From Prostheceraeus crozeri (lineage: Eukaryota > Platyhelminthes > Polycladida > Euryleptidae): a stretch of DNA of 64,000 nt. The stretch is taken from NCBI GenBank assembly GCA_907163375.1, contig CAJQUW010001446.1, forward strand, positions 496,001-560,000. The letters run 5' to 3'. The translations under genes were made by a program, and so were the position numbers. Position 1 is the stretch's first letter. Each line of letters opens with the position of its first letter. The notes under the pieces are model-generated. The model was not told the DNA's origin, searched no databases, and saw only the letters and a program-made list of their open reading frames with translations. Shown here one piece after another: positions 39,901 to 53,117 of the stretch.

Positions 39901-40461
39901 TTCTCTTTGTTGAGTAAAACTTTAAAAATTACTTATGAAATGAATGCGAATAGGAAAAGCTTTGTTTAGGTAATTTGAAATATGTATACTTACATACGTA
40001 TAATTATATATGTATACTTATAACTTTTAACTTGTAATATCTGCCCAACCCGCAGTAATTTATGCGAGTAGCATTGTGCAATTTGTCATGGGCTCTAGAA
40101 CCACAGATTATAACCACTTTAAGTAGGGACTACTCATGAAGTGAAGCTCATAAAGCTGAATCGCACCTACGAGAATTGCAAAAAGCTTGATGTAGCTTTA
40201 ATAACTGATGTAGCTTGATGTAACTGTAATTTGATGATGATTTTTTACATACATGCACATTCATAATAACTTGCATGATTTTATTGTCACTGATTTAAAG
40301 TGCCATCAACTCAATATGCTAGACATGGCTTGAAATTAATCGTGAATTGTTACTAACATTTACCAAAATAGCAATTCTGACAGCAATAATTCCAGTATTC
40401 TAGTTACTGTGGCTAAGTAGTAATTGATTTCTATTAATGCAATTAATGCACGAAGGCATCA
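33915..40461. other. Intronic sequence, no gene recognised
   Basis: About 6.5 kb of AT-rich intron. A small GC-richer island at 34350-34530 encodes cysteine/histidine-containing frames of no clear family and might be more KDZ-element debris. A chain of + frames at 36694-37684 has no known domain. No transposon ends were seen. Confidence 0.4.
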
Positions 40462-40469
40462 AAAATTGA

Positions 40470-41397
40470 CAGGGCTGCTGTGGGGATGGATTTCCTATCC
40501 TCATCCCCACCCCATCCCCATAGAATTCCTGTGGGGATCCCTATCCGAGTTTTCATCATATATGGACAAAAGATATGCCTACGATTACGATGCTTTGCAT
40601 GTTGAAAATAAAATGAATGTACTTACATTTTGTCGGTATTGGGTACCTTGGGTAATTATTCAAAACTTATTAATGAAAATAGGAATAAGCGTAGAGTACT
40701 GCATGTAGTATTATAAAAGTTAATGAATGGCCTTCCATGTCCCCAGTGTGATTGCATCTATTGAGATGTTCGATATTTTGTGCAGAGTTAGATTATTCTT
40801 ATATGATTATTCCTAGTGATTGCTTGGTATATCTTGGTTATCTAATTATCTTTGGCTTCAATATGACCTTGTTTCATTTCTGAACAAAAAAATAATTTGA
40901 TAAATTTCAATCGTACATTTCCATTAGGAGTTTACATACTGCTATATCATGATCAGTAAATCTGCTTATAAAATAATCCACTAACATTACGCATCTACCT
41001 TCCATGCGATAATTCAGAATATCATGAATCCTAAGACCAAACTCTTATCATTAAATTGTCGAAGCAATAAACTAACAAATTTTGTTGTACATATTCTGAT
41101 AAAGTTTCAAGTACTGTAGGGAAGTCAAGAATCTCAGCTATTCGTTATCCCTAGTTTTCACGAGTCTTCGAAAGTCACATGAGTGTCTGATGGATAGTTA
41201 ATTCTAATCCAAGGTTCAGTTGAAGTTAACTGAGCGCTCGAGACACCATTTCTGGACGTTGACGACAGAATTTATGTAGCACAGTATGTACATTTACTTA
41301 AATTATTGAAGTAATTTTATCAACACACCGATAAGCTCTGAATTCCCCATATGTGGGGATTCCCATGCGGAAAATATCAATCCCCACGGCAGCCCTG
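40470..41397. mobile_element. Non-autonomous hAT element in the K2P intron
   Basis: Left end CAGGGCTGCTGTGGGGAT; right end, read inward, CAGGGCTGCCGTGGGGAT, one mismatch in 18. A perfect 8-bp target duplication AAAATTGA lies at 40462-40469 and 41398-41405. CAGGG ends with an 8-bp duplication define hAT. The 928-bp interior has no transposase; CCCCA/TGGGG words recur in both subterminal regions. The perfect duplication suggests a moderately recent insertion. Confidence 0.88.
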
Positions 41398-41577
41398 AAA
41401 ATTGAACAGTTACTCCGTTCCTTTGAACACATTGATCCGGATTCAAGATTGAAGTCACATCATTGATGTGGCTTATTTGATTATCTAATTGATTTTGAAC
41501 TGTAAATGCCCTGCAATGTCTATGCATCGGAACTTGTCATTATTCATTTGAAGGAAGGATTTTCTTTCTTTTTGCAG

Positions 41578-41804
41578 CGAATTTCACATCAAGGGACTTT
41601 ATTTAATAATTGTCTCTTTCATTCATGTTACGATGTTCACATTAATCCCGGCAGCGATCTTTGACTTCATTGAGGACGACTGGACTTTCTTGGATTCTGT
41701 GTATTTCTGCGTTATTTCTTGGACTACTGTCGGACTTGGAGATTTTGTACCCGGAGAACATCATAATCAGCGCCTGCGTCCATTGTATAAAATTTTCTCA
41801 TCAT
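41578..41804 (+). CDS. K2P potassium channel (TWIK/KCNK1-like), exon for M3 and pore 2
   Basis: This 227-nt exon lies between acceptor TTTTTGCAG and donor CAT|GTAAGT. It encodes the third membrane helix (LYLIIVSFIHVTMFTLIPAA) and the second pore: EDDWTFLDSVYFCVISWTTV, then the GLGDF selectivity filter and VPGEHHNQRLRPLYKI. The TWIK1 counterpart is EDDWNF...TIGLGDYVPGEGYNQ, which is the main reason for placing the gene in the TWIK group. GLG in pore 2, rather than GYG or GFG, is a TWIK trait. It begins in phase 2 and ends in phase 1, both matching the neighbouring exons. Confidence 0.93.
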
Positions 41805-44044
41805 GTAAGTCGTCCGCTAATATAATGAGGCTATCTCAGAAAATTGCAATTTATAATTGTTAGTTTTTAAACTTTTAATTAACTTCGTCATTGTAATGCT
41901 CATTTCATGAAGTCATGGAATTACATTCCTTCAATTGTTCCCTGACTGGAGATTAAGTCGTTGATTATTAATATCGCTTGCTTCGTTACGACAGAGTTAT
42001 TAGCCACTAACTTAATTTACAACCCAGACATGCACTAAATATGAGCAAGCCCATCGAAAAAAGATATGGCAGCAAAAAATTAAATTCCCATTATTGGATA
42101 ATTCATTCTTCATGTTTTGTGCCATTGTTTCCTTCCTTTAATTTGATGGTTGCTAATAAAGTTAACTAGCCTTATTTGCCTAACGATGGTCTCGGTATTC
42201 TTCACTTTACAATCGAACAATCACAATCGGATCCTTACAGATTTTTCTTCAGTAGATTATCCTTTGCTATGGTTAAGTCTGAATGGCGTAACTTTTGCGA
42301 TGGCCTCGGTATTACGACATGGCCACGAAATATCCTTAAATATACGTACAAAGGTCAATGAAACAAACAAAATTACATTTATATTGAAAGTTATCAAATA
42401 ATTTCATCGGTTAACTCTTAAATCATAACTGCGAGAATGCAAGGCACACCGCAAGGAACTACAGCAACCAAAGAAGCATCAGTTTCAATGCTCATCACCT
42501 CTTTTCAGGCTATAAAATGAGGAGTAAAGTAATCTAAATTTTGTGATTTTTAAATATTCAATTCAAGTTGAAGGTTGAAGCCAAATGTTAGGGAGCAAGA
42601 AATTTTACCATTATTCAAAATTGTCATACTTGTAAAAGCCGACATCGAAATAGACATGAACTAGACTGTCTACACACTTTTTTATGAGCCGAAGATGCAA
42701 CATGAAACTTTCTACTCAACCAGAACTTGAAAATTCTTCAATCAGGGAGATTATCTCAATTAATTAATTTCAATGAGTTTATTGTTGAAACCAGATAATT
42801 GAATTAAATTAGTGATAATCAATCACTATCCCCATTTTACAAAACAGGTGAACTTTTTACTGTGTGAAATAATGCTTTAAACTACCTGTAATGATGCATT
42901 AACAGCCAATTTCAACTGTGCACTCGCTGATCAGTTCCATATAAGATAGCTTAGCAAGTTCAGTTATAAAACGAAAGTAGGAAATGGCAGCAGTTACAGT
43001 GCATATATATTTATGCAACAGCTACGAGTATGTAGACAATAGCTACAATCAATCAACATGAGATAATTGCAATTAATTGATTATTACTGTTGCAATTTAA
43101 ACTAATTGGTTGACGAACTTGAATGATTGAAATTAGTTGACTACTTCCAGGAAGCACTTGAATGTGTCGATTGCTATGCCCGATTCAATTCAAATTATTT
43201 TTTGTAATTTTGGTTTAATTAACGTTATTGCAATACTTCAATGTCAGCTTTCCTATGATATAATCATAGGAGCATGACTCATAATCTGCAATCCTGCAAG
43301 TAGCATTTCAAGTCCAAAACTGAGCAGATAAGTGAGTATCTAGATCAGTAAACAAGTACTTTTACGTTTGCGATCATGCATTTGTTTGACTTGTGCATAA
43401 CAGTATATGCAAATTTAGTGGTGAAATGATAAATTCATACTAACTAAATTTAATTGCTTTATTTATGAAAATCATAACATTACCTCCTCCATGATAATTT
43501 ACAATTTTTGACTATATTTCCAAGATATCAGCTGATGAAAACAGCGTGTGGCCAGCGCATTCTATCATAAAATTTCATACCATCTAATCGCAACCAGTTC
43601 ACCGCGCAAACGTCCATTGTTTAAAATGACAAGCAAATGACTTGTTATTTATTACAATTCCCTATATGCCTCAATGCCTTAATGACTGCCAAAAGAAATC
43701 AAAAACGAATAAATTAGTCCACTATGAAATCACTCCGACTTCCCGAGGCAAAAACCATCAAATCTATACATTTTGATTACATATCACAGTCATGTTCTGT
43801 TAATATTAGCTCAATCCGATAACGTAATCTGGCGAAAGGAGCTTGCATTCAAAATGAGTCGTGTGAGACTGTGTTACTGCTAGGTGTTGATATTGATTGA
43901 TCGAAGATGTGATGTTTAGAGGTACGAGAACAAATTTGGTCTCAATTTGAATGCGGCCCATTGAAAGTCCGCATTACACTGATGCTGCAGTCAGTGAGAA
44001 CTCTTGTTGAATAATGTCAAACAAATCCTTTTCTTTCTTTCCAG
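41805..44044 (+). other. K2P intron, no other gene recognised
   Basis: A 2.24-kb intron bounded by GTAAGT and TTTCTTTCTTTCCAG. I see no transposon end or exon in it. Confidence 0.7.
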
Positions 44045-44304
44045 TTTACCTTTTTATAAGCATCATCAGTATGGTATATCTCATCAAGACATTTCATGAC
44101 ACCCCAAACTTGAACCTTGGTAATAAAATTTACATGGGATCTGATCGGCTGAATGAGGAAGAAATCGCACTTCGACCCGGGGACGAGGGACCGAAGTACA
44201 CACGTCAATTCAATGAACACAGCGTCTTCAGTCCTGATCGCAAAACTTCTGTCAGCTCAACCATTTCGGAGAGAAAATCGGAGGTGGAAAACTCCTCTCA
44301 ATAA
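44045..44304 (+). CDS. K2P potassium channel (TWIK/KCNK1-like), terminal exon with M4
   Basis: The exon starts after a strong acceptor (TTTCTTTCCAG) in phase 1 and ends in TAA. It encodes the fourth membrane helix (YLFISIISMVYLIKTFHD) followed by a cytoplasmic tail of about 65 residues. The distance from LYKI to this helix equals that in TWIK1 (YLLLGLIAMLVVLETFCEL). The tail is hydrophilic and ends ISERKSEVENSSQ, with RKTSVSS as a plausible kinase site (inference). With exons 31193 and 41578, this gives about 219 residues of channel; the N-terminal part is missing from the window. Confidence 0.88.
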
Positions 44305-47300
44305 GACCGGGCTTCCGTTGATGACTTCATTTTTCATGACATTACTGCTCAAGTTTAAATGGTGCGAAAGATAAGATTAAGTGTTGGTTTTAAGCAAAAA
44401 TATCAACATGTTCTCTATGACGTTAGACAAGTTTAGAAAATAACGTGTAATATGTAGGATGATTCAATTTACCAAAGACGCTAGAATAAATTAGAATCGC
44501 TAAGAAACACTGGTTGAAAGTTGGTGATTAGTTTCGAAAATAAAAAGTTGTTCATTCAGGTAATGATGTTCCATATAATCTCAATTCCATCAAACAGGCA
44601 TTTATCTAAAGGCCGCTTTATTTGGAGAAATGTTCACGTGATTTTAGGTTTTCATACACTTTTGGGAAGATTTGAAATTCGGAATATATGCATGACTTTT
44701 GTATCCAATATTCTATTCTCAATTTGGTGTAACTTGAAAGATATTTCATAAATATATTATCTTGTGCATTTTTACAACGGTTTTCTCTCGTCAACTCAGA
44801 GCAAAGTCGCATCTTACATTCAAATTACAATTAATGAATGACACGTCATCCATAAAACACCTACCTAAGTATTTCTTCATTTAAGTAAATTTGGTCAAAA
44901 TGTTTTATTTTCTCTTACTCCACAAGCATTGTTTATGGACTTATGACATCTTATGTCAAATGCTTAAACAGCTGATCATTAATTAAGCTAATTTTTCCAT
45001 TCACCACATAATTTGATCTGATTAAGGCTTCTCCCTATTTGATGCTATAAAACATTTCAACAATAATACTGAAATGAAAGAAAAAATCCAAACGGCAATG
45101 AAGCCTTTTAATTATTGTGCACGTTCGCTATATAGCCTACATGGCAATATACAAGATAAATTACAAGCTGCCGCAAATGAAGTCTAGTTGAGCTTCATTC
45201 CATAGGCTGCGACACACTCCTTTTTTATGCAAGTAGTTAGACACAGCATAGTCATAACTTTTCACGCTTTGTTGCAAACTATTACACTGCTGCATAATTT
45301 AGAAATCTATTATTGGTGTGATAAACAGAGTAGAAACGATGATTTATATGTACTTTAAGAAGTATTGCGTGTAATCACAAATTAACATTGGAATCATTTT
45401 AGAGGAGAAAGATGTCACAAAGGTTCTCATGAAAGCTTGTTCCTGCAAGACTTCAGTTTTGAAAATTTAGACTCAAATACAAATGGTTGTACATAATTTT
45501 TTCTATGTTTGAAATTGACGTACGATTTTTTCACTTTTTCGCGGCGACTGCAATTTTCCAAAAACAGAAGTTTCATGCGAGCTTTTCCTTCGGTGCTCTA
45601 TGAATGGCGAGTTATACATTGATAAAAAAAGAAATGATATTTATTCCGATGTAAAATAACCGTACCGTAGAGCGAAAGTTCTAGATAACCAAGGTTCGAG
45701 TCCTGCCAGCCCACCCTCCTATGATTGGCAATTTCATGTAGGCTTATAGCCCATTTCATGTCAGCCATCACTAATTCGAGGAAAAAACAAGCATTTAGAA
45801 AGTTGGAATGATAAAGTTAATGATTAACAATATAGAATGGAATGAAATAACCGATAGGCTTATCAAACCGTCATGCAAAAGATGCGTGGCTGGTAGGATA
45901 AAAAACAACAACGTCATGGAAAAACGGTCAACATCATAGAGTAAGTATATTAAGGCAGAGTGGTAATTCAGCATTTATCAAATCCCCAATGTGTATACAG
46001 TTTCGATTTCATTAAATGAACATGAATCGATACCAGGTTGAGACCCAGCACCAACTGTGAGATATGCAGTTTTTCCACGCTTAGATAAATGTAAACGAAT
46101 TTGACTGATAATGATAGCAATACAGAATAGGGAATATTATTCCACAAATCCTCCATATCACGTCAATTTGGAGAGGCAATGTAGTTTGTTAAATTAGCAA
46201 TTCGATGGGTTACCATTAAAGCCCAATATTATAATAAGCTTTCTGAAGCGTGATCATATCACAAACTGAAAGAGAAAAACATCATAATAAAGGAAGCTTA
46301 TCACAATTAACTTTAAAATATGTTAATGGGTACACATTACTATTCAGATTCAAGAAATGACGCCTTGTGAAAAAATCATGCCGCTGAAAATTGAATTAAA
46401 AACGTTACATCTCAGCTAAGAAGCACAATGAGACTTTAATTTTTCCTTGAAGACTTGAAAGGACTTGCATCATAATGAAGTTCATGAAATTTCCTAGATC
46501 TTCAGCTTAATTTCCGCTTAATTAAGCTGCTTGTTAGCGAATATTCATTCCCTTTGATATCCAACTTGTTTCATGCTACTTATAAAGGGGCTTCATGTCG
46601 GTAGTGGATAAATTTTCAAAAATTTAGCTTTTTAAAAACTGCTCAAATAATGTTTTGGACCACAGGAACGTAATCTCCATAATAAAACTGAATATTTGAT
46701 ATAAAAATTTTCACTGTACACAGACACTTTTTTGAGTTGACACTCTGCCTATACCTGCTCTATGGTCAACATTTAATGTTTGAAAATTCCATTCCGATTT
46801 CATTGCATTTTTCTAAAATTCTTGTCTAACATTCTTTCTTCATTACCTTAGACTTATATCTAGCAAATAATTCATTTTATTTAGTTAAAAGTGCTGAACT
46901 CTTTACTAATTGCACAATGCTGACCGAGCTGACGGAGATCTCCCCAGTTGTTTGCGATTTAGTTATCTCAAGATAGTTTCAGATTTACAGTTTTCTGATT
47001 GGGAGATATTTGTGTAAATGCATGTTCCTAACCCTTAAAGTGAGCTCAATCAAAGTTTGCACCTTGTAAGGCTGGGTGATCATCACATAGTGGCTGACCT
47101 GAAATATTTTTTAAAATAATGCGTCTAAATGAATTATTTGCTTCATCAAAAGAGACGATCAAGAAATAAAATTGCAACTTCACACTTCATCAAAATGACT
47201 GAATTATAGGCTAAATGAAGTCAATTCAACAGTTCTTGAGTATTCCACTTCATACATAGCTAGAAAGTGAGGTGTGCAAATATAGCATATTAAATGAAAT

Positions 47301-49745
47301 ATCGACAGGTGCCTATTCATTAAATGTTGCGCTAATAATAAATAGATTTGTCATTGTGCTTGCAAAAAATCAGCATTTATTATTTATTGCAAGCGCACTA
47401 ACTTAGGCGACAAGTCTATAGTGTGTTAGTTACATGTAGTTGGTATTTAATCAGTACCCGTCGAAATTTCACTTCAAATGATAATTGCGCATCTCAATTT
47501 TGGTGGAGGTGGCTGCAGTTTTAAATAGGGAGCTGTGTTGATGTTGGGAGATGTGAACTAGGCTTCCTGATGATTCCTGATATTGGATGAAATGGCCGCT
47601 ATTCAGGCCTGTTCCCAGCTGTTGTACCTCCATTTTTTTAACACTTTCCATGAAATAACAACCGAATCCTTACTGAAATTGCATCCTCGCAAGAGCGAAG
47701 GAAGACGTGCTCCTTGCTTGAGAAATCCTGAAAAGATCAGAAAAAACCCGACGAGGTAGAAAAAATAGAAAGAGAAGAGCTGGCAGACGAAGACGATTAT
47801 GGAAGAGTGGAAGACTGGCAATGGAGCATCAGCACGCTGGCCACGACACCTAGAAAACATCGAAGTGCTAACGACGTTTGGCCCTAAGCCCATGACAAGC
47901 AGGAAACCTATAAGTCGCCAACTGATTAACATACCCCTTGCTGACCAACCCAGTGAAGACAAAGTTGTTTTGAATTCATTCGAAATCATTTTCCACGCTC
48001 GGATAAACTCCTCGGCAAATGAGTGAGCTCAAAGCTGAGGCCAGCTATAAGGATGTCTGTTGATGACCTATAAAATTAAAAGTTAGAAATAGGAGCGAGG
48101 ATCATCCATAAACACCATTCATTCGATAGGCATGGTAGAAGCGCGGAGGACACTTGCTGTGCATTTCATAATAAATATTTGAGTCGGTGCGTGTTGCTAT
48201 CCAATAAAGTCATTGCACACTATCGAATCGGCGTCATTAAACGTCAGACGCACACCTAGATATCTTAGAGTCATAGCGCGCAACAATATCTTCAAAAGAG
48301 ATTGTCACAACGCAGTAAAGCACGGCTGTTGGTGCAAATTGCTTCTGAATAGGTTTATGATCGTTCGTACGCTACACGATTGCGCTATGTCGTTTTGCAA
48401 CGAAAGATGCACGAATGACCTAGAGTGTAGTTTTATTTGTTATTAAGGGTATAAACTAAGATATCCCCAATTTTAAAGAAAAATGTTCAATTAATCCATT
48501 CATAGTTCAAATAAATGACAGCTTTTGCGTTCGTGTGTTACATTTTGGAAATTGCCTTTCTTGCGACCTTGGATCGAAAGTGAATATCAACAGTTGATAT
48601 CAACTATACTGCCATAGTAACGAGTGATGCATATAATCTTAAACACAATAACTCAATAAAACGTTGAATGTTTGATACATTTTGACTGATACCGTATATC
48701 TGTTATGGAAATTATGAGCTTTTTCTGACATTTTCGAGAATCATCATAAATCTAAAATAGAATGGTTTCTGATCAAAATACGCAATAATCGACCCCAGAA
48801 ATGAAAAATTCAGATAATTTATATATAGAAAGCATTAAGAGGAATGCATTAATGATTTATTATTTGATTTTTCCAATGTCCCATTTCCCCGTGGAATTGC
48901 CCTTATAAGCTGATTATATTAATAATGTAATTGTACATGTGTTGTACATTTGTGAAATAGTTATTCTGTTCTTCTACGAATTATGATTGCTGATAATAGA
49001 TTTCTTACAAAAGTCTTGAAACTTAATTTGAGTTAACAAGCTTAAAACATATGATGAAGAAGGGAATGATCAATGCAAAAATGCAGCATACATGCATGAT
49101 AATGCAATAATGATGTAATAGCAAGGGTACCGGTAGAAATTGAGTATTAAGCTTATCACTGTATTATCAACGTAGTATGGCATGATTTGAATATGTTTCA
49201 ATCCCTCAAATTTTGCATAAGTCATATGGAATAATAGGTCCACGTTGAACCCTTTACGCTAAGCCAAGTCCAAACCATTGAACCTAAAGGAGGATGTTCT
49301 ACAAACATAGCACATTCTACATAGTAGGGCCTACAATGAAAATTTGTCCAGCTGTCTCAAAATCAAATCTTGTATTTTTATCATATCAGGTGAAGCAATT
49401 TTTTTTCTTGGGCTGGACAAGGGATGCATGATAATTTTCATCCATGATGTATAGATTCATACCATGACTTCAAATCATAATAATGGTCTGTTTACTGATT
49501 ACACATCTCTTGTTCATGCGTCAAATTTCATTAGGCCTACTCGATAGGCCTACTATAGCCTCCTACTCATACTCATGCTTGCGCAAAGGAACAACGTCCA
49601 TGTTCATTAATGATGAAATTTAGAAAGCGGGATTTTGAAAAATACAGGTTTCTGAAATTTTCAACTCAAAGACTCAGTGTAGGCCTAGCTATTTTCTATT
49701 TAACCATTGTCCTATGCCAATTTTGAACAGCACTAGTCTATGTTT
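44305..49745. other. Downstream of K2P, no further gene recognised
   Basis: AT-rich. A perfect B box GGTTCGAGTCC lies at about 45693, but the surrounding arms do not pair as a tRNA; it may be a SINE relic. Opposed frames at 47469-48026 look protein-like in parts but have no recognised domain. No transposon end was paired here. Confidence 0.4.
44485..44490 (+). terminator. Possible polyadenylation signal of the K2P gene
   Basis: The first AATAAA after the K2P stop codon, about 180 bp downstream. Such hexamers are common in AT-rich DNA, so position is the only support. Confidence 0.3.
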
Positions 49746-49764
49746 GGGGTGCCTCAGGCACCCC
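49746..49764. repeat. Perfect 8-bp-stem hairpin beside a transposon end
   Basis: GGGGTGCC and GGCACCCC flank a 3-base loop. It lies two bases left of the TACA target duplication of the element at 49771. It may be an unrelated short palindrome, or a structure that attracted the insertion. Confidence 0.7.
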
Positions 49765-50144
49765 ACTACACACTCACAAAAGTAACGGTATAATAACGGC
49801 TGCACAACGGTAGTATCCGTTAGATGCTAGAAGAATAACGTTAGTACATGACGGAATGGTGTTAGATTAATATACCTAACGCCAAATTATCCTAACGGAT
49901 TTTAGAATTTACAAATAACGTTATCAAATAATAACGCTAATGATAATTAAAATAGCGTTATGAAATAATAGGTTTTCAAATGTTTAATAACGTTATCAAA
50001 TTGGCTTTAGTGAATGTTTTGAAGTTTTAATTGTCATCGTTGTTGAAAGTTTCTACATATATATATAGGCCTAGACATGTTATTTTTTTTCGTTTAAGAA
50101 TATAACGACATGATCGCATTCATGATGTTCCCGGTGAAAAAAAA

Positions 50145-50335
50145 TCGTCGGCGATGCCTCGTCAATTAGTCGGGCAGTGTCGGCTGTCAACCGTATCGGC
50201 GCACCGAGTGAATGCCGACACAGGAGTTGTCGATACCCATCGGCTAGGTGACGGCTGCGCCGGCATGATGATTAGAAAATTGGGAAGTATCGGCATGTTC
50301 TCCCTATATGCCGACAGTAGCTATAGCCGGACCAA
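50145..50335 (+). repeat. Cluster of GTCGGC/GCCGAC words
   Basis: In otherwise AT-rich DNA, about eight copies of TCGGC or its complement GCCGA occur within 190 bp, in both orientations. It lies just inside the left subterminal field of the 7.4-kb element and could be a second set of protein-binding repeats. The 71-codon frame across it has no known domain. Confidence 0.4.
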
Positions 50336-53077
50336 TATTATCAAATCTCGTCCACTCCAATTCGTATGATCTATATAACTTAAACACTGCTGTGATTTAC
50401 AACAGAAAGACTCCTGCTGCGCTCGAGGAGCATAGTCAGCACATTCTGCTTCTTTGCAAGTGGCACAGATGAAAGACAAAAAGGCAACCTCTTGCAAAAA
50501 GGATTACAGAATTCCTCATACCAGATATCAGGACCACATTTCCGACAGCATGTGGTAAGTTAAGATATCAATGCATGTCTACATATAGCGACAGATATGG
50601 GTCAACAGTTCTGTCTCCGTTCCTTGTATTTTCTTTTTGAGTGATTCAAAATGTAGATAGAATTACATGGAAATTCACAGAACATCCTGACAAAAAGAAA
50701 AACGGATGTTAATGAATTAGATGTGTATACAATCCTACATTAACACACCCTGATTTTAATCGGCGCATTAATCTGTTGCACATTCTTCGCTGCAGCGCAG
50801 AAAATGTTGCTAGTACTCTAACGCAACGAGAAAGCAAATTAAAGGAAAAAATTCTTTCGAAAGTTGAAAACCCTGCTCAGAACACATTGTTGCGTTGTTT
50901 TCAGTAGCCGTTTATCTGTCTATTTTCGCTTTCTCCGAACGACCGTGAATTAGGGTAATTCCTTTTGAAAGAGGAATAGAGCTTCTTCCAACCTTCTATT
51001 TCTAACCATTGTCGGATGTCTAGAGCACCGGGATATGCAACTCCTAAATTTTCACGAATATCCCACAGTCTATACTATAGAGTGAAGACTGATAGATTTC
51101 ATTGTTCGATAGCGCAAAGCGCATTTCAATGCGCTGCTGTTGACGGGAAGTTTCATACAGGACAGCACAACAGTGTGTGCACACGCAGTCATAATACTGC
51201 CTTTGTCCTTCGATTCCCTCCTCACAGTGATCTGCCGAATCTGCATGCAAATATGTGAGGTTAGCGTCATCTGATTGATCGATACGTTGCTATAGCATCA
51301 AGTTGGTTAGCTTGTCTCAAAGCATGTCATTTATGCGTGTGCCGGCACACGGAGTGCAGCCAGTCTACGATAATAAACAGCAAGTGCACATAAAGCACAT
51401 CAGATAACTCAACGAATGTGCATATATCGTTTTTTGCATTTTCTCATGACCAAACTCTTCGCGACAAATGGATAAGAGCAATTGAACGAGAGGATGTCGA
51501 TAATTTTGGCCAAAAAAGCGTTTTCGTTCCAACCTTGTCTTCGCGAATTTGTTCTGTATTTTCTCGAAAATGATTTGATCAAGACAGGTCAACAATTCAA
51601 GATCATCTAAGCGTCCAAGAAAAGAATTAAAACTATTGCAACTCAAATCTTCGGCAGTTCCCAGTGTTTTCAATAACTTTCCATCATACTATACCTCAGC
51701 ATCTTCATCAAATACACTTCATCCTTCACTTAACAAAAGAAGAATCAACGACAGCGGCTCGCATGGAAGGAGAGAACATAAGAATGGAAACTTGATAATT
51801 CGAATTCCCAAGGATGATATCACCGATTTCGAGGATCTCTTAGATTGGCTTCCTTCCATAAATCTCCCAACAAATTACACATATAGCCTATTACGACTTC
51901 CGAGTGCGCAGTGTTTTCTCATTTTTCTTCAGAATCATTTAACAATAAATTGTCTCCACATTTTCAAAGTTTCATTCGTATATTTCATGATTTGTCATTT
52001 GACTTCTACATCGATGGAATCGGGATACATGGCAATCGATTTTATTATCCCTTGGAAGCGAATGACACAATCTAAGAAACGGAATTGACTAATTTATGCA
52101 AAATGTAAGTCATTGCTGTGACTCGAACAATCAGGTTGTTAATAGGTAAGCTGATCTATAACTATTCTTTCTCTCCATCGGTTGTTAGTTATAATTTGTA
52201 CAGGATTTAGTATATCCATTATTGTACGCATAGGTCTATCACTGGCAATATTTGTTCAGAAATAAAGGCGTTCCACATTTTATATCGTTAAGCTTATCCT
52301 GATGTTATTGCAATGACATGATAATTAGCATTTTTCATGATGAATTGATGACAGTATATAACACGTCTACTCATTACCTAATGTCCCTCTAGAGAAGTAA
52401 AACCCACTTAATAAATCACAATTTTTAAACATGAAATCGTGTTGATGAAGAGATGAAGCCCGCATGAGATGAACAGTCAAATGAGTGTTCATCGCATTGT
52501 TCATCGAGATACGTAAACGTTTAGTGAAAATGTGTGATTATGACATTAAAAATCTGCTTGATTGCTTACATCGAATAGCTGCCATTATTAATTCAAGTTA
52601 AACTGCTTTTGGTTGTGAGTCACTCGCGTTTTTGTTACAGCATTCAATTTGTGGTTGCGAACTTCGATGAGAATCTGTTGACATGTGTATTTATATTTAA
52701 TAACACCATACCATGCAGTCATAACGAAGTACATGTACAAATCAATTTTCGAATTATAGTTGTGATTAGTTGATACTGGCTTTGACAGGGCAATCCAAAG
52801 TTAGCAATATACTGACGTCAATCTTCAATACATTTCGCGGTACATTTCAAACAGTGATCAGTCAGGGGACTTGCTGCATCTCCATTCTTGATAGGAGCGG
52901 GTGGGGCACATTGAACATGTTTTTGATCTTTTCTCAACAGTTTGAATATACTAAATCAAATGAACCAAAATCAAACTCGGATGAAAGGTTGAGGGTATCC
53001 CTAGTAATCTCTGAGTTGTTGGACGTTTTTGTGACATTTAATCTCCTCACAATTTTAATTTTAAAATTTCTACCAAA

Positions 53078-53117
53078 GTGGTTCAATGTGCCCCACGCAT
53101 GGGGCACATTGAACCAC
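53078..53117. repeat. Perfect 18-bp palindrome with 4-base loop
   Basis: The left arm GTGGTTCAATGTGCCCCA and its exact complement surround CGCA. A further copy of TGGGGCACATTGAAC lies at 52902-52916, so the arm is a repeated unit. It may be the remnant of a small foldback element. Confidence 0.8.

Larger units (their letters stand above)
31365..41577 (+). other. K2P intron of 10.2 kb
   Basis: GTAAGA donor and TTTCTTTTTGCAG acceptor with matching phase. The protein across the junction aligns in length with the M2-M3 linker of TWIK channels, so no coding exon seems to be missing inside. The intron carries a LINE tail, a KDZ transposase relic and a hAT element. Confidence 0.8.

Noticed and set aside
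45645-45715. tRNA gene suggested by GGTTCGAGTCC
   Set aside because: The T-arm and acceptor stems do not pair and no proper A box is spaced upstream; at best a SINE relic.
47469-48026. Overlapping frames on both strands suggestive of a retroelement
   Set aside because: No reverse transcriptase, endonuclease or other motif could be named.
51365-52088. Opposed frames of 102 (minus) and 150 (plus) codons
   Set aside because: Both have partly protein-like stretches, but they overlap on opposite strands and neither has a domain or convincing splice sites. They may be transposon debris.
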